From contig NZ_JACSRA010000027.1 of NCBI RefSeq assembly GCF_014836335.1, forward strand, positions 1-64,000: a DNA stretch of 64,000 bases, given 5' to 3'. Shown one piece after another: positions 50,127-60,978 of this stretch. The notes beneath the pieces are model-generated. The model did not search any database. It saw only the letters and a program-made list of their open reading frames with translations, and had not been told where the DNA came from. The first letter of the stretch is position 1, and every line of letters starts with the position of its first letter. The stretch is from Clostridium cibarium (lineage in GTDB: Bacteria > Bacillota > Clostridia > Clostridiales > Clostridiaceae). A program made the position numbers and the translations under genes.

Positions 50127-50792
50127 GTGGGTCAAAAAGTAAATCCTCATGGACTTAGAGTCGGAGTTATTAAAGATTGGGATGCAAAATGGTTCGCAAA
50201 CAAGAAAGATTTTGCTGATAATCTAGTTGAAGATAATAAGATCAGAACATTTGTTAAAAAGGAACTTTTCGCAGCTGGAATCTCAAAGATAGAAATCGAA
50301 AGAACAGCTAAGAGAGTTAAGTTAAATATACACACTGCAAAACCAGGAGTTGTTATAGGTAAAGGTGGATCAGGGATTGAAGCTTTAAAGAAAAAATTAA
50401 CTAACTTTATAAGTGAGAAGAATGTTTTAATAAACATTGTTGAAGTAAAGAATGCTGAAGCATCTGCTCAATTAATGGCTGAAAACATTGCTGCTCAATT
50501 AGAAAAGAGAGTTTCATTCAGAAGAGCTATGAAACAAACAATTCAAAGAGCTATGAAACATGGCGTAAATGGTGTTAAGACTGCTTGTTCAGGTAGACTT
50601 GGTGGCGCTGAAATAGCTAGAACAGAACAATATCATGAAGGAACAATTCCACTACAAACATTAAGAGCAGATATCGAATATGGATTTGCTGAAGCAGACA
50701 CAACATACGGTAAAATCGGAGTTAAGGTTTGGGTTTATAATGGAGAAGTACTTCCAACTAAAAAGGTTGAAAAGGAAGAAGCTCAAGCATAG
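50127..50792 (+). CDS. rpsC: 30S ribosomal protein S3
   Basis: A 221-residue S3 with the KH domain containing [16 protein letters not shown] at the mRNA entry. GTG start after AAGGAGGG. Normal length. Confidence 0.98.
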   Translation: MGQKVNPHGLRVGVIKDWDAKWFANKKDFADNLVEDNKIRTFVKKELFAAGISKIEIERTAKRVKLNIHTAKPGVVIGKGGSGIEALKKKLTNFISEKNVLINIVEVKNAEASAQLMAENIAAQLEKRVSFRRAMKQTIQRAMKHGVNGVKTACSGRLGGAEIARTEQYHEGTIPLQTLRADIEYGFAEADTTYGKIGVKVWVYNGEVLPTKKVEKEEAQA

Positions 50793-50808
50793 AAAGGAGG
50801 AATAGATC

Positions 50809-51243
50809 ATGTTAATGCCTAAAAGAGTAAAGCATCGTAAGGTACAACGTGGTAGAATGAAAGGTAAAGCAACAAGAGGAAATTTCCTAGCTTATGGAGA
50901 TTTCGGTATTCAAGCTACTACTTGCGGTTGGATTACAAGCAATCAGATTGAATCTGCCAGAATTGCTATTAATAGATATATCAAAAGAGGTGGAAAACTT
51001 TGGATAAAGATTTTCCCAGATAAGCCAGTTACTAAGAAACCAGCTGAAACTAGAATGGGTAAAGGTAAAGGAGCTCCTGAATACTGGGTAGCAGTAGTTA
51101 AACCAGGTAGAGTTTTATTTGAATTATCAGGAGTTAATGAAGAAGTTGCAAGAGAAGCAATGAGACTTGCATCACACAAGCTTCCTGTAAAAACTAAGTT
51201 TGTTACAAGAAGAGATTTTGAGGAAATGGGTGGTGAAGAATAA
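50809..51243 (+). CDS. rplP: 50S ribosomal protein L16
   Basis: A 144-residue L16 at the A-site tRNA elbow. ATG 50809 is eight bases after AAGGAGG; ATG 50815 would be 14. Stop overlaps the rpmC start (TAATG). Confidence 0.98.
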   Translation: MLMPKRVKHRKVQRGRMKGKATRGNFLAYGDFGIQATTCGWITSNQIESARIAINRYIKRGGKLWIKIFPDKPVTKKPAETRMGKGKGAPEYWVAVVKPGRVLFELSGVNEEVAREAMRLASHKLPVKTKFVTRRDFEEMGGEE

Positions 51244-51452
51244 TGAAGGCTAGAGAATTTAAAGAATTAAGAGCAAATGATCCTCAAGATTTAGTTGCTA
51301 AATTAGGTGAACTTAAAGCTGAATTATTCAACTTAAGATTCCAATTAGCTACAGGACAATTAGAAAATCCTATGAGAATAAGAGAAGTAAAGAAATCTAT
51401 AGCCCAAATAAAAACCATCTTAAGAGAAGAAGAGTTAAGGGTTCAACAGTAA
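51243..51452 (+). CDS. rpmC: 50S ribosomal protein L29
   Basis: A 69-residue two-helix L29 near the tunnel exit, with [24 protein letters not shown] as conserved core region. Coupled to rplP by a one-base overlap. Confidence 0.97.
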   Translation: MKAREFKELRANDPQDLVAKLGELKAELFNLRFQLATGQLENPMRIREVKKSIAQIKTILREEELRVQQ

Positions 51453-51474
51453 TTCTGGAAGGAGGTAAAACCTA

Positions 51475-51729
51475 ATGGAAAGAGGATTAAGAAAAAAGAG
51501 AGTTGGCAGAGTTGTTTCAGATAAAATGGATAAGACTATTGTAGTTGCTGTTGAAACTAAGGTTAGACATCCACTATACGGAAAAACTGTTAACAGAACT
51601 ACTAAGTTCAAGGCTCATGATGAAAATAATGAAGCTAAAGTAAATGATAGAGTTTTAATAATGGAAACTAGACCATTATCTAAAGATAAGAGATGGAGAC
51701 TTGTTGAGATAGTTGAAAAAGCTAAATAG
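51475..51729 (+). CDS. rpsQ: 30S ribosomal protein S17
   Basis: An 84-residue OB-fold S17: [18 protein letters not shown] and KYGKTV-like [14 protein letters not shown] are standard. Strong GGAGG ribosome site. Confidence 0.98.
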   Translation: MERGLRKKRVGRVVSDKMDKTIVVAVETKVRHPLYGKTVNRTTKFKAHDENNEAKVNDRVLIMETRPLSKDKRWRLVEIVEKAK

Positions 51730-51758
51730 GCTTTAAGACTGAAAGGAGGGTAAATTCA

Positions 51759-52127
51759 ATGATACAACAACAAACCTTATTAAAGGTAGCAGATAACTCA
51801 GGTGCTAAAGAAATTATGTGTATCAGGGTTTTAGGCGGATCTAAAAGAAAGTTCGGTAACATTGGAGATATAATAGTTGCTAGCGTTAAAAGTGCAACAC
51901 CAGGCGGAGTTGTTAAAAAAGGCGAAGTAGTAAAGGCTGTTATAGTTAGATCTGTAAGAGGTTTAAGAAGAGCAGATGGTTCATATATTAAGTTTGATGA
52001 AAATGCTGCAGTTATAATAAAAGATGATAAGCAACCAAGAGGAACTCGTATCTTCGGACCAGTTGCAAGGGAGCTAAGAGATAAGGAATTCAATAAGATA
52101 TTATCATTAGCACCAGAAGTTCTATAA
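51759..52127 (+). CDS. rplN: 50S ribosomal protein L14
   Basis: A 122-residue L14 of exact family length. [21 protein letters not shown] at the start region and [14 protein letters not shown] near the end are conserved. Confidence 0.98.
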   Translation: MIQQQTLLKVADNSGAKEIMCIRVLGGSKRKFGNIGDIIVASVKSATPGGVVKKGEVVKAVIVRSVRGLRRADGSYIKFDENAAVIIKDDKQPRGTRIFGPVARELRDKEFNKILSLAPEVL

Positions 52128-52145
52128 TAGAAGGAGGTGGCTTAC

Positions 52146-52460
52146 TTGAAGGTACATGTAAGAAAGAACGACACAGTTGTAGTTATTTCAGGTAAAGACA
52201 AAGGTAAGACTGGAGAAGTTTTAAAAGTATATCCTAAAACAGGAAGAGTCCTTGTTCAAGGAGTTAATATAGTTAAGAAGCACCAAAAAGCTACTAGAAA
52301 TCAAGCTGAAAGTGCTATTATAGAAAAAGAAGCTGCAATAAACAGCTCAAAGGTAATGTTATATTGTACAAAATGCAAATCAGCTACAAGAATTAGCACT
52401 AAGTTATTAGAAGACGGAGCTAAAGTTAGAGTTTGCAAGAAGTGCGGCGAAACATTCTAA
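52146..52460 (+). CDS. rplX: 50S ribosomal protein L24
   Basis: A 104-residue KOW-domain assembly initiator. TTG 52146 gives the family N-terminus KVHVRKNDTVVVISGKDKGK region and lies eight bases after GGAGG; GTG 52137 is inside that site. The C-terminal zinc-ribbon-like pairs CTKC and CKKC are present. Confidence 0.96.
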   Translation: MKVHVRKNDTVVVISGKDKGKTGEVLKVYPKTGRVLVQGVNIVKKHQKATRNQAESAIIEKEAAINSSKVMLYCTKCKSATRISTKLLEDGAKVRVCKKCGETF

Positions 52461-52483
52461 GATCTGAAAGGAGGTAACTCAAT

Positions 52484-53023
52484 ATGACAAGACTTCAAGA
52501 GAAGTATGAAAAGGAAATTATACCAGCAATGATAGAAAAGTTTGGATATAAAAACATAATGGAAGTTCCAAAACTTGAAAAGATAGTAATCAACATGGGT
52601 GTTGGTGAAGCTAAAGAAAATCAAAAAGTTTTAGAATCAGCAGTTAGTGATTTAACATTAATATCTGGTCAAAAACCAATATTAACAAGAGCTAAGAAAT
52701 CTGTAGCTAACTTTAAGATAAGACAAAACATGGCTTTAGGATGTAAAGTTACATTAAGAAAGGCAAATATGTATGAATTTGCTGATAAGTTAATGTCAAT
52801 TGCTCTACCAAGAGTTAGAGATTTCAGAGGTGTTTCAAGTAAGGCTTTTGATGGAAGAGGAAATTATTCTCTAGGAATTAAAGAGCAATTAATATTCCCA
52901 GAAATTGAATACGACAAAATCGATAAAGTAAGAGGAATGGATATTATCTTCGTAACAACAGCTAATACTGACGAAGAAGCAAGAGAATTATTAAGATTCT
53001 TTGGAATGCCATTTGCTCAATAA
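52484..53023 (+). CDS. rplE: 50S ribosomal protein L5
   Basis: A 179-residue L5 binding 5S r[19 protein letters not shown] and [11 protein letters not shown] are conserved. Normal length. Confidence 0.98.
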   Translation: MTRLQEKYEKEIIPAMIEKFGYKNIMEVPKLEKIVINMGVGEAKENQKVLESAVSDLTLISGQKPILTRAKKSVANFKIRQNMALGCKVTLRKANMYEFADKLMSIALPRVRDFRGVSSKAFDGRGNYSLGIKEQLIFPEIEYDKIDKVRGMDIIFVTTANTDEEARELLRFFGMPFAQ

Positions 53024-53038
53024 TAAGGAGGGAAAACT

Positions 53039-53224
53039 GTGGCACGTAAAGCTATTATTGAAAAGTGGAGCAAAACACCTAAGTATAAGACAAGAGCTTA
53101 TACAAGATGTAGAATATGTGGAAGACCACACTCAGTACTTAAAAAATTCGGTATTTGCCGTATTTGCTTTAGAGAACTTGCTTACAAGGGCCAAATCCCT
53201 GGTTGCAAGAAAGCAAGTTGGTAG
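53039..53224 (+). CDS. rpsN: 30S ribosomal protein S14 type Z
   Basis: A 61-residue zinc-binding S14: CRICGRPH and CRICFRE form the Cys4 site. GTG start after AGGAGGG. The type Z form requires zinc; no C-minus copy is in this window. An overlapping plus-strand frame from 53001 is a shadow. Confidence 0.97.
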   Translation: MARKAIIEKWSKTPKYKTRAYTRCRICGRPHSVLKKFGICRICFRELAYKGQIPGCKKASW

Positions 53225-53254
53225 TACTAAGTTAAGCGAAAGGAGGCACAATTA

Positions 53255-53653
53255 ATGGTTATGACAGATCCTATAGCAGATTTGCTAACACGTATAAGAA
53301 ATGCAAATGCTGTTAGACACGAAGTAGTAGAGGTACCTTCTTCAAATGTAAAGAAGGCCGTTGCAAATATATTATTACAAGAAGGATACATTAAAGAGAT
53401 TGATGAATATAACGATGGAGTAGTTCCAATGTTAAGAATTTCTCTTAAGTATGGTTCAAATAAAGAAAGAGTTATAACTGGTATAAAGAGAATATCTAAA
53501 CCAGGATTAAGAGTTTACTGTAAGAAGGATGAGACTCCTAAGGTTCTTAACGGATTAGGAATTGCTGTAATATCAACATCTAAAGGAATTATGGTAGATA
53601 GAGAAGCTAGAAAGATGGGATTAGGCGGAGAAGTAGTTTGCTACGTTTGGTAG
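53255..53653 (+). CDS. rpsH: 30S ribosomal protein S8
   Basis: A 132-residue S8, central-domain assembly protein and the classical spc-operon repressor in E. coli. [15 protein letters not shown] and the C-terminal GEVVCYVW are typical. ATG 53255 has ideal spacing from AGGAGG. Confidence 0.98.
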   Translation: MVMTDPIADLLTRIRNANAVRHEVVEVPSSNVKKAVANILLQEGYIKEIDEYNDGVVPMLRISLKYGSNKERVITGIKRISKPGLRVYCKKDETPKVLNGLGIAVISTSKGIMVDREARKMGLGGEVVCYVW

Positions 53654-53714
53654 TATCTTTATAGAAATTTTATTAGAATAAATGTTTGTATAAAAAACAA
53701 CAGGAGGTGCAATT

Positions 53715-54257
53715 ATGTCAAGAGTAGGTAGATTACCAATAGCTATACCTGCTGGCGTAACTGTTACTGTATCAGCTGACAATGTTGTTACAGTTAAGGG
53801 CCCTAAGGGCGAGCTAGTAAAAGCTATGCACAAAGACATTAATATAGCGGTTGAAAACAACGAAGTAGTTGTTACTAGACCAAGTGATGATAAAAATCAC
53901 AGAGCTCTTCATGGATTAACAAGAGCACTTATTAACAATATGGTAATTGGAACAAATGAAGGTTATCAAAAAACTTTAGAACTAGTTGGTGTTGGTTATA
54001 GAGCTCAATTACAAGGAAAGAAGCTTGTAATGAACCTTGGATTCTCACACCCAGTTGAAGTTGAACCAATGGATGGAATTACTTTCGAAACTCCAGCTGC
54101 AACAAAAGTTGTAATTAAGGGTATCGATAAGCAAGTCGTTGGAGCACAAGCTGCTGATGTAAGACGTTGGAGAAAACCAGAACCATATAAAGGTAAGGGT
54201 ATTAAGTTTGAAGGCGAATATATCAGACGTAAAGAAGGTAAAACTGGTAAGAAATAA
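53715..54257 (+). CDS. rplF: 50S ribosomal protein L6
   Basis: A 180-residue L6 with two similar domains, near the factor-binding site. [14 protein letters not shown] and the C-terminal [10 protein letters not shown] are standard. Confidence 0.98.
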   Translation: MSRVGRLPIAIPAGVTVTVSADNVVTVKGPKGELVKAMHKDINIAVENNEVVVTRPSDDKNHRALHGLTRALINNMVIGTNEGYQKTLELVGVGYRAQLQGKKLVMNLGFSHPVEVEPMDGITFETPAATKVVIKGIDKQVVGAQAADVRRWRKPEPYKGKGIKFEGEYIRRKEGKTGKK

Positions 54258-54275
54258 TAGAAAGGAGTGAGCTTT

Positions 54276-54635
54276 ATGTTCAAAAAGGCTGACAGAAAAG
54301 CAAAAAGAGAAAGACGTCACCTTAGAGTTCGTAAGAAAGTTTTCGGTACTCCTGAAAGACCAAGACTTTCAGTATATAGAAGTGAAAAAAATATATATGC
54401 ACAAATAATTGATGATATAAATGCTGTAACTTTAGCTGCTGCATCAAGTGTAGAAAAAGATTTTTCTGCTAAGGGTGGTAACAAAGAAGGCGCTAAACTT
54501 GTAGGAGAGTTAGTTGCAAAGAAAGCTTTAGATAAGGGAATAAATGAAGTTGTATTTGACAGAGGTGGATACATATATCACGGAAGAGTACAACAATTAG
54601 CTGAAGCTGCTAGAGAAGCAGGATTAAAGTTCTAA
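54276..54635 (+). CDS. rplR: 50S ribosomal protein L18
   Basis: A 119-residue 5S rRNA-binding protein. ATG 54276 is nine bases after AAAGGAG; GTG 54267 overlaps it. [24 protein letters not shown] is the conserved end. Confidence 0.97.
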   Translation: MFKKADRKAKRERRHLRVRKKVFGTPERPRLSVYRSEKNIYAQIIDDINAVTLAAASSVEKDFSAKGGNKEGAKLVGELVAKKALDKGINEVVFDRGGYIYHGRVQQLAEAAREAGLKF

Positions 54636-54654
54636 TAAATAAGGAGGGAAATAA

Positions 54655-55152
54655 ATGAGAATCGATCCTAGTACACTAGACCTTAAAGAAAAGGTTGTTT
54701 TTATAAACAGAGTTACTAAGGTTGTTAAGGGTGGTAGAAACTTCAGATTCAGTGCACTTGTAGTTGTCGGAGACGAAAACGGTCATGTTGGCGTTGGAAT
54801 GGGTAAATCTATCGAAATACCAGTAGCAATTAGAAAAGGAATAGAAGATGCTAAGAAGAACCTAGTTGAAGTTGCAATGGTTGGAACAACAGTTCCTCAT
54901 GAGATATATGGAACTTTTGGAACTGGTAAGGTTCTTATAATGCCAGCTAAGGAAGGTACTGGAGTTATTGCAGGAGGTCCAGCAAGATCAGTATTAGAAT
55001 TAGCAGGATTAAAGGATGTTAGAGCTAAGTCATTAGGTTCAAACAATCCAAGAAACATGGTTAACGCAACAATAAACGGATTAGCAAGCTTAAGAACAGC
55101 TGAAGATATAGCTAGATTAAGAGGAAAATCTGTTGAAGAGATATTAGGTTAG
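54655..55152 (+). CDS. rpsE: 30S ribosomal protein S5
   Basis: A 165-residue S5 with the N-terminal dsRNA-binding-like domain ([21 protein letters not shown] segment; the loop linked to spectinomycin) and C-terminal domain. Four bases before the rpmD ribosome site. Confidence 0.98.
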   Translation: MRIDPSTLDLKEKVVFINRVTKVVKGGRNFRFSALVVVGDENGHVGVGMGKSIEIPVAIRKGIEDAKKNLVEVAMVGTTVPHEIYGTFGTGKVLIMPAKEGTGVIAGGPARSVLELAGLKDVRAKSLGSNNPRNMVNATINGLASLRTAEDIARLRGKSVEEILG

Positions 55153-55165
55153 GAGGTATATTGCG

Positions 55166-55345
55166 ATGGCAAAGTTAAGAGTTACGTTAGTAAAGAGCTT
55201 AATAGGTAGAAAAAAGAACCATATCGCTACTGCAAATGCCCTTGGACTTAAGAAAATCGGTAAAACAGTAGAACATGAGGGAACTCCTCAAATACAAGGT
55301 ATGATTAACAAGATAGACTACTTATTAAAAGTAGAAGAAGTATAA
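55166..55345 (+). CDS. rpmD: 50S ribosomal protein L30
   Basis: A 59-residue L30: [25 protein letters not shown] start, then [18 protein letters not shown] and the [15 protein letters not shown] end. ATG 55166 follows AGGAGG. Normal length; short but unmistakable. Confidence 0.97.
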   Translation: MAKLRVTLVKSLIGRKKNHIATANALGLKKIGKTVEHEGTPQIQGMINKIDYLLKVEEV

Positions 55346-55366
55346 TATAGAGGAGGTGCACTAAAT

Positions 55367-55807
55367 ATGAAACTTCATGAATTAAAGCCAGCTACTGGTA
55401 GTAAGAAGGCTCCTAAGAGAGTTGGAAGAGGAACTGGTTCTGGATTAGGAAGAAATGCTGGTAAGGGTGAAAAAGGACAAAACGCTAGATCTGGCGGTGG
55501 AGTTAGACCAGGATTTGAAGGAGGTCAAATGCCTCTATATAGAAGACTTCCAAAGAGAGGTTTTACAAATATATTTGCTAAGAAGATAGTTAGTATAAAC
55601 GTAGATAGATTAAATATATTTGAAAACGGGACAGAAATAACTCCAGAACTTTTACTTGAAACAAGAGTAGTAAGTAAAGTTATGGATGGAGTTAAGATAT
55701 TAGGAAACGGAAACTTAGAAAAAAGCTTAACTATAAAAGGGTGTAAGCTTTCAAAGTCTGCTGTTGAGAAGATCGAAGCAGCTGGAGGAAAAGTTGAGGT
55801 GATTTAA
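55367..55807 (+). CDS. rplO: 50S ribosomal protein L15
   Basis: A 146-residue L15. The glycine-rich N-terminal extension [20 protein letters not shown] and the [17 protein letters not shown] block are standard. The secY start follows one base after the stop codon. Confidence 0.98.
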   Translation: MKLHELKPATGSKKAPKRVGRGTGSGLGRNAGKGEKGQNARSGGGVRPGFEGGQMPLYRRLPKRGFTNIFAKKIVSINVDRLNIFENGTEITPELLLETRVVSKVMDGVKILGNGNLEKSLTIKGCKLSKSAVEKIEAAGGKVEVI

Positions 55808-55808
55808 T

Positions 55809-57083
55809 ATGCTATCAACCCTACGTAATGCCTGGAAGGTTCCTGACTTGAGAAAAAAGTTTTATTGGACTATAGGCTTAATTGCAATATTCAGAATAGG
55901 AATGCACATTCCTGTTTCGGGTGTTGATTCTAGTTTTTTAAAGCAAATGACTCAGTCTGGATTATTTGGATTCTATGATCTAATATCTGGAGGTGCTTTT
56001 AGTAGTTTCAGTATATTAGCACTAGGTGTAATGCCATATATTAATGCATCAATTATAATGCAATTACTTACAATAGGAATACCTTCTTTAGAGCAACTTC
56101 AAAAAGAGGGCGAAGAAGGTAAGAAAAAAATACAAAAAGCTACTCGTTATTTATCAATAGTAATAGCAGTATTTTTGGCTTTTGGAATTATGGCTTCTCT
56201 ATCTCAAAAAGGTGGAACAGCCGGATTAAACACATTCCAATATATAGTTGTGTTAATTTCTTTAGTAGTTGGTTCAACATTTTGTATATGGTTAGGAGAT
56301 CAGATAACAGTAAAGGGATTTGGAAATGGAACATCAATTTTGATTTTTGTTAATATCATTTCTAGATTACCTATGACTGCAGGAAGAATATATCAGCTTA
56401 AGCAAGCTGAAACAGTTAACATTGTACAATTAGCACTATTTGCAGTTGGTGTTGTTATACTTTTAGGACTATCAATTTTTTTCAGTTTAGCTGAAAGAAG
56501 AGTGCCAGTACAATATGCAGGAAAAGCAGTTGGTAATAAAGTGATGAAGGGACAATCAACTAATATACCACTTAGTATAATTAGTGCAGCAGTTATCGCA
56601 ATAATTTTTGCAATGTCTGTTATGGGATTCCCAGAAGCTATAGCTAATTTCTTTCCACAAAAAGACTGGGCTATTTGGATAGTATCAAGTCCTTATAGTA
56701 TATTTAATAAAAGTACATGGATGTACCCAGTAGTATATGCTCTATTAACTATTTTCTTTACTTGGTTCTATAATGAAGCAACATTAAAGCCAGAAGAGAT
56801 TGCAGAAAACTTAAATAAATCTGCTGGATTTGTACCAGGTATAAGACCAGGAGAGCAAACTACAAACTTTTTTGAAAGGGTAATTTTGAAAATATCAATG
56901 ATTGGTGGGGTGTATGCGGCAATTTTAGCTGTTATCCCTGTATTGGTAGATCAATTTACTGAGTTTAAAAATATGTCCTTTGGCGCTACTGCACTATTAA
57001 TAGTAATAGGTGTAGCATTAGATTTCTCAAGAAGACTTGAGTCTCAAATGGTTATGCGTCATTATGAAGGATTTCTTAAATAG
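55809..57083 (+). CDS. secY: Preprotein translocase subunit SecY
   Basis: A 424-residue membrane channel with ten helices. [16 protein letters not shown] and the cytoplasmic loop RRVPVQYA are conserved. Translation is coupled to rplO. Its partner SecE is encoded at 30385. Confidence 0.98.
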   Translation: MLSTLRNAWKVPDLRKKFYWTIGLIAIFRIGMHIPVSGVDSSFLKQMTQSGLFGFYDLISGGAFSSFSILALGVMPYINASIIMQLLTIGIPSLEQLQKEGEEGKKKIQKATRYLSIVIAVFLAFGIMASLSQKGGTAGLNTFQYIVVLISLVVGSTFCIWLGDQITVKGFGNGTSILIFVNIISRLPMTAGRIYQLKQAETVNIVQLALFAVGVVILLGLSIFFSLAERRVPVQYAGKAVGNKVMKGQSTNIPLSIISAAVIAIIFAMSVMGFPEAIANFFPQKDWAIWIVSSPYSIFNKSTWMYPVVYALLTIFFTWFYNEATLKPEEIAENLNKSAGFVPGIRPGEQTTNFFERVILKISMIGGVYAAILAVIPVLVDQFTEFKNMSFGATALLIVIGVALDFSRRLESQMVMRHYEGFLK

Positions 57084-57106
57084 ATTATAAAATGGAGATG
57101 ATGCCC

Positions 57107-57754
57107 GTGAAGATTATATTATTAGGTCCTCCAGGAGCAGGCAAAGGAACACAGGCAAAATCAATTAGTAATAGATACTCAATACCACATATTTCAACAG
57201 GGGACATATTCAGAAAGAATATTTCTGAAAATACTCCTCTTGGAATAGAGGCAAAGAAGTATATAGATAACGGGCAATTAGTTCCTGATGAAGTTACAAT
57301 TAACATGGTTAAGGATAGACTTCAACAAGATGATTGTAAAAATGGATATCTATTAGATGGGTTTCCAAGAACGGTTAGCCAAGCAGAATCACTTCAAGGG
57401 TTCTTAAAAGATAGAGATGAATCTCTAGACACAGCATTATTAATTGAAGTTCCTAGAGACTTTATACTTGAAAGAATGACAGGAAGAAGAGTATGTCCTT
57501 CATGTGGAGCAAGTTATCATGTTAAATTCAACCCAGCTGTTGAAGGAAAATGTGAGCTTTGCGGTTCTGAGGTTGTTCAAAGAAAGGACGATACTGAAGA
57601 AACTGTACAAGAAAGACTTGATGTTTATGAAAGACAAACACAACCACTAATTGATTTCTATAAAGAGAAAAACTTACTTTCAGTAGTGGAAGGAACAAAA
57701 GCTATTAACGAAGTGTTTGAAAGCATTTGTGATATATTAGGAAGTGTTAAATAA
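57107..57754 (+). CDS. adk: Adenylate kinase
   Basis: A 215-residue AMP kinase. [12 protein letters not shown]-loop, DGFPRT AMP-site motif, and the zinc-binding LID CPSCG...CELCG. GTG 57107 gives the usual start KIILLGPPG and lies seven bases after GGAGAT; upstream ATGs overlap the ribosome site. The stop overlaps the map start. Confidence 0.97.
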   Translation: MKIILLGPPGAGKGTQAKSISNRYSIPHISTGDIFRKNISENTPLGIEAKKYIDNGQLVPDEVTINMVKDRLQQDDCKNGYLLDGFPRTVSQAESLQGFLKDRDESLDTALLIEVPRDFILERMTGRRVCPSCGASYHVKFNPAVEGKCELCGSEVVQRKDDTEETVQERLDVYERQTQPLIDFYKEKNLLSVVEGTKAINEVFESICDILGSVK

Positions 57755-58503
57755 TGATTATCATAAAAAATAATCAGGAAATACAACTAATGCGAGATGC
57801 TGGTAAAATAGTAGCTGAAACTTTGCTACTTGTAGAGAAAAAAATTAAACCTGGTATAACTACTGCAGAATTAGACAGAATTGCAGAAGAATTTATAACT
57901 AAGCATGGAGCTAGACCATCCTTTAAAGGATTATATGGTTTCCCTTCGTCCTTATGTATATCTGTTAATGAGCAAGTAGTTCATGGAATACCAGGAGCCT
58001 ATATTCTAAAGGAAGGCGACATAGTTAGTATTGATTGTGGAGCTTGCCTTAATGGATTCCATGGAGATGCTGCAAGAACATTTCCAGTAGGAAAGGTATC
58101 AAATGAAGCAAAAGCATTAATAGACGTAACGAGGGATTGCTTTTTTGAGGGAATTAAATTTGCTCAAGTTGGCAATAATTTAACAGATATTTCAAATGAA
58201 ATACAGCGTTATGTAGAAGGTTCAGGTTTCTCGGTAGTAAGAGATTTCGTTGGACACGGGATAGGCAAAAATGTTCACGAAGATCCTGACGTACCAAATT
58301 TCGGTAAACCAGGTAGAGGTCCTAAACTTGTAGAAGGAATGGTTTTAGCAATAGAGCCTATGGTAAATGCAGGTGGTTTTAGAGTGAAAACTTTAAAAGA
58401 TAAATGGACTGTTGTAACAAGTGATAAAAGCCTATCAGCACATTATGAAAATACTGTTGCAATTTTACCAGATGGACCGGAAATATTAACACTAAATAAA
58501 TAG
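57754..58503 (+). CDS. map: Methionine aminopeptidase
   Basis: A 249-residue type I MetAP removing initiator methionine. Metal ligands lie in SIDCGACLNGFHGDAART, the GHGIG block, EPMV and the C-terminal HYENTVAI. Coupled to adk by a TAATG overlap. Confidence 0.98.
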   Translation: MIIIKNNQEIQLMRDAGKIVAETLLLVEKKIKPGITTAELDRIAEEFITKHGARPSFKGLYGFPSSLCISVNEQVVHGIPGAYILKEGDIVSIDCGACLNGFHGDAARTFPVGKVSNEAKALIDVTRDCFFEGIKFAQVGNNLTDISNEIQRYVEGSGFSVVRDFVGHGIGKNVHEDPDVPNFGKPGRGPKLVEGMVLAIEPMVNAGGFRVKTLKDKWTVVTSDKSLSAHYENTVAILPDGPEILTLNK

Positions 58504-58574
58504 AGTGTTGCTTAGTTATAAATTCGCATATAAAATATGTGGTTTATACTAAGGTAATCATCGAGGTGAATAAT

Positions 58575-58856
58575 TTGCAAAACAATGACTTGATTGGAAA
58601 AGTAGTACTTTCGAAAGCAGGAAGAGATACAAATCATTTATATGTTGTAATTAGGAAATTAGATAATGAATATGTTTTGTTATCTAATGGTGTAACAAAG
58701 ACATTAGATAAGCCTAAGAAAAAGAAACTTAAACATTTAAGTTTCATAGATGCAGTAGATGATGAAATCAAATTAGCGATCGTTTCAAATGATAATAGTA
58801 CTGATTTAAAAATTAAGAGACTTCTAAAATTTAAAGGCATTGTTAAGGAGGGTTGA
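58575..58856 (+). CDS. KOW-domain RNA-binding protein
   Basis: A 93-residue protein with an N-terminal KOW/L14e-like segment ([20 protein letters not shown]) and a basic middle ([11 protein letters not shown]). It lies between map and infA, a common clostridial position, and probably binds rRNA or ribosomes; the role is unknown. TTG 58575 is six bases after GAGGTGA. It ends eight bases before the infA start. Confidence 0.82.
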   Translation: MQNNDLIGKVVLSKAGRDTNHLYVVIRKLDNEYVLLSNGVTKTLDKPKKKKLKHLSFIDAVDDEIKLAIVSNDNSTDLKIKRLLKFKGIVKEG

Positions 58857-58863
58857 TTACCTT

Positions 58864-59239
<376 letters not shown>

Positions 59240-59288
59240 TTAATAAATAATATTAGACAAAAAATACAGATAAGGCATTTAAAATTTA

Positions 59289-59317
59289 TTGACTTTTTAA
59301 GTAAAGTCAAATATGAT
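59289..59317 (+). promoter_or_regulatory. Internal promoter before rpsM (alpha operon)
   Basis: TTGACT (59289-59294), exactly 17 bases, TATGAT (59312-59317). It gives the rpsM-rpsK-rpsD-rpoA-rplQ genes their own transcript with a 130-base leader. Confidence 0.82.
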
Positions 59318-59321
59318 TATA

Positions 59322-59440
59322 TAGGCATTAATTTAATAATTAGGTTTTAGGGCGGCTGACTTAGAGAGGTATCTCTCTAATGCCTAAAATTTTATTATAT
59401 ACTATAAAATCAACTTTTTAAGGCATTTTAATTACCAGGA
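59322..59440 (+). promoter_or_regulatory. Alpha operon leader, likely S4-responsive
   Basis: A structured leader. The perfect stem TTAGAGAG/CTCTCTAA (59361-59380) is enclosed by TTTTAGG/CCTAAAA. TAGGCATTA (59322-59330) is exactly complementary to TAATGCCTA (59378-59386), competing with that fold, and a further AGGCATT (59421-59427) before the ribosome site could pair with the same strand. Such alternative/pseudoknotted folding in front of an operon encoding S4 fits S4 autoregulation. Confidence 0.7.
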
Positions 59441-59453
59441 GGTGTAAATTTTA

Positions 59454-59822
59454 ATGGCAAGAATAGCAGGTATTGACCTACCAAGAGAAAAAAGAGTTGA
59501 AATAGGTTTAACATATATATTTGGAATTGGATTAGCTACTTCTCAAAAGATATTAGCTGCTACTGGAGTAAGTCCAGATGCAAGAGTTAAAGATCTTACA
59601 GAAGATGAAGTTAATGAAATCAGAACCTATATCAACAAGAACTTAAATGTAGAAGGTGACTTAAGAAGAGATGTTGCTTTAAACATAAAGAGATTACAAG
59701 AAATAGGATGCTATAGAGGAATTAGACATAGAAAAGGTCTTCCAGTTAGAGGACAAAAAACTAAAACTAATGCGAGAACAAGAAAAGGTCCTAAGAAGAC
59801 TATCGCAAACAAGAAGAAGTAG
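59454..59822 (+). CDS. rpsM: 30S ribosomal protein S13
   Basis: A 122-residue S13 of the subunit head: [29 protein letters not shown] start and basic C-terminal tail reaching the P-site tRNA. First gene of the alpha operon. Confidence 0.98.
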   Translation: MARIAGIDLPREKRVEIGLTYIFGIGLATSQKILAATGVSPDARVKDLTEDEVNEIRTYINKNLNVEGDLRRDVALNIKRLQEIGCYRGIRHRKGLPVRGQKTKTNARTRKGPKKTIANKKK

Positions 59823-59837
59823 TAAGGAGGGAAGATA

Positions 59838-60233
59838 ATGGCAGCTCAAAAGGTTAAAAAGACTAGAAGAAGAAAAGAAAGAAAAAATGTTGAGCATGGT
59901 GCTGCACACATCAAGTCAACTTTCAATAACTCAATAGTTACTTTAACAGATGCAGTAGGTAATGCATTATCATGGTCAAGTGCAGGAGCTCTTGGTTTTA
60001 GAGGATCAAGAAAAAGTACTCCTTTTGCAGCACAAATGGCAGCTGAAACAGCAGCTAAGGCAGCAATGGAACATGGATTAAAGAGCATTGAAGTATATGT
60101 AAAGGGACCAGGAGCAGGTAGAGAAGCAGCTATAAGATCCCTACAAGCGGCAGGATTAGAAGTAACTTTAATTAAAGATGTTACTCCAATCCCACACAAT
60201 GGATGTAGACCACCAAAAAGAAGAAGAGTCTAG
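59838..60233 (+). CDS. rpsK: 30S ribosomal protein S11
   Basis: A 131-residue S11 of the platform. [18 protein letters not shown] and [13 protein letters not shown] are standard. Normal spacing to rpsM and rpsD. Confidence 0.98.
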   Translation: MAAQKVKKTRRRKERKNVEHGAAHIKSTFNNSIVTLTDAVGNALSWSSAGALGFRGSRKSTPFAAQMAAETAAKAAMEHGLKSIEVYVKGPGAGREAAIRSLQAAGLEVTLIKDVTPIPHNGCRPPKRRRV

Positions 60234-60260
60234 TACAACCATCACAGGAGGTGTAATTTA

Positions 60261-60881
60261 ATGGCAAAATATACTGGAGCTACATGTAGATTATGTAGAA
60301 GAGAAGGTATGAAACTATTCCTTAAGGGAGATAGATGTTATACAGATAAATGTGCTTTTGCTAGAAGAAGCTATGCACCAGGGCAACATGGAGCTAACAA
60401 GAAGAAAGTTTCAAACTATGGTGTTCAATTAAGAGAGAAGCAAAAAGCGAAGAGAATATACGGTGTGTTAGAAAGCCAATTCAGAAATTATTATGAAAAA
60501 GCTGAGCACATTAAAGGTATTACTGGTGAAAACCTATTAAAGTTACTAGAATTAAGACTTGACAATGTAGCATTTAGATTAGGGTTCGGTGCGTCAAGAA
60601 GTGAAGCTAGACAATTAGTAACTCATGGACATTTCTTAGTAAATGGTAAAAAAGTTGACATTGCTTCATACAAAGTTTCTGTTAACGACGTTATCTCTGT
60701 ATGTGAAAAGAGCAGAGCAAGCGAGAGATTTAAGACTTTTGCTGAAAACCCAAAGACATTACCAAAGTGGTTAGAAGCAAATCTTGAAAACTACGAAGGC
60801 AAAGTAGTTGCTGAACCAGCAAGAGAAGATATTGACGTTCCAGTTAATGAAACTCTTATCGTTGAGTTATACAGCAAGTAA
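60261..60881 (+). CDS. rpsD: 30S ribosomal protein S4
   Basis: A 206-residue primary rRNA-binding protein with an N-terminal zinc site (C9, C12, C26, C31) and the S4 domain [21 protein letters not shown]. It is inside the alpha operon here, as in E. coli, unlike Bacillus subtilis where rpsD is separate, so it may control the leader before rpsM. Confidence 0.98.
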   Translation: MAKYTGATCRLCRREGMKLFLKGDRCYTDKCAFARRSYAPGQHGANKKKVSNYGVQLREKQKAKRIYGVLESQFRNYYEKAEHIKGITGENLLKLLELRLDNVAFRLGFGASRSEARQLVTHGHFLVNGKKVDIASYKVSVNDVISVCEKSRASERFKTFAENPKTLPKWLEANLENYEGKVVAEPAREDIDVPVNETLIVELYSK

Positions 60882-60978
60882 TTTATTAATATTTGTTTTG
60901 TAGAATTAACTTTTACAGCAAATATGGAATCAGTTGCCCTCAAAAGGTTGCCATTTTAAAAATAAGGAGGGTTTGTGT

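Noticed and set aside
53001..53255. 84-residue plus-strand frame overlapping S14
   Set aside because: It covers rpsN in another frame, has no ribosome site of its own and resembles nothing; the zinc-binding S14 frame is the real gene.
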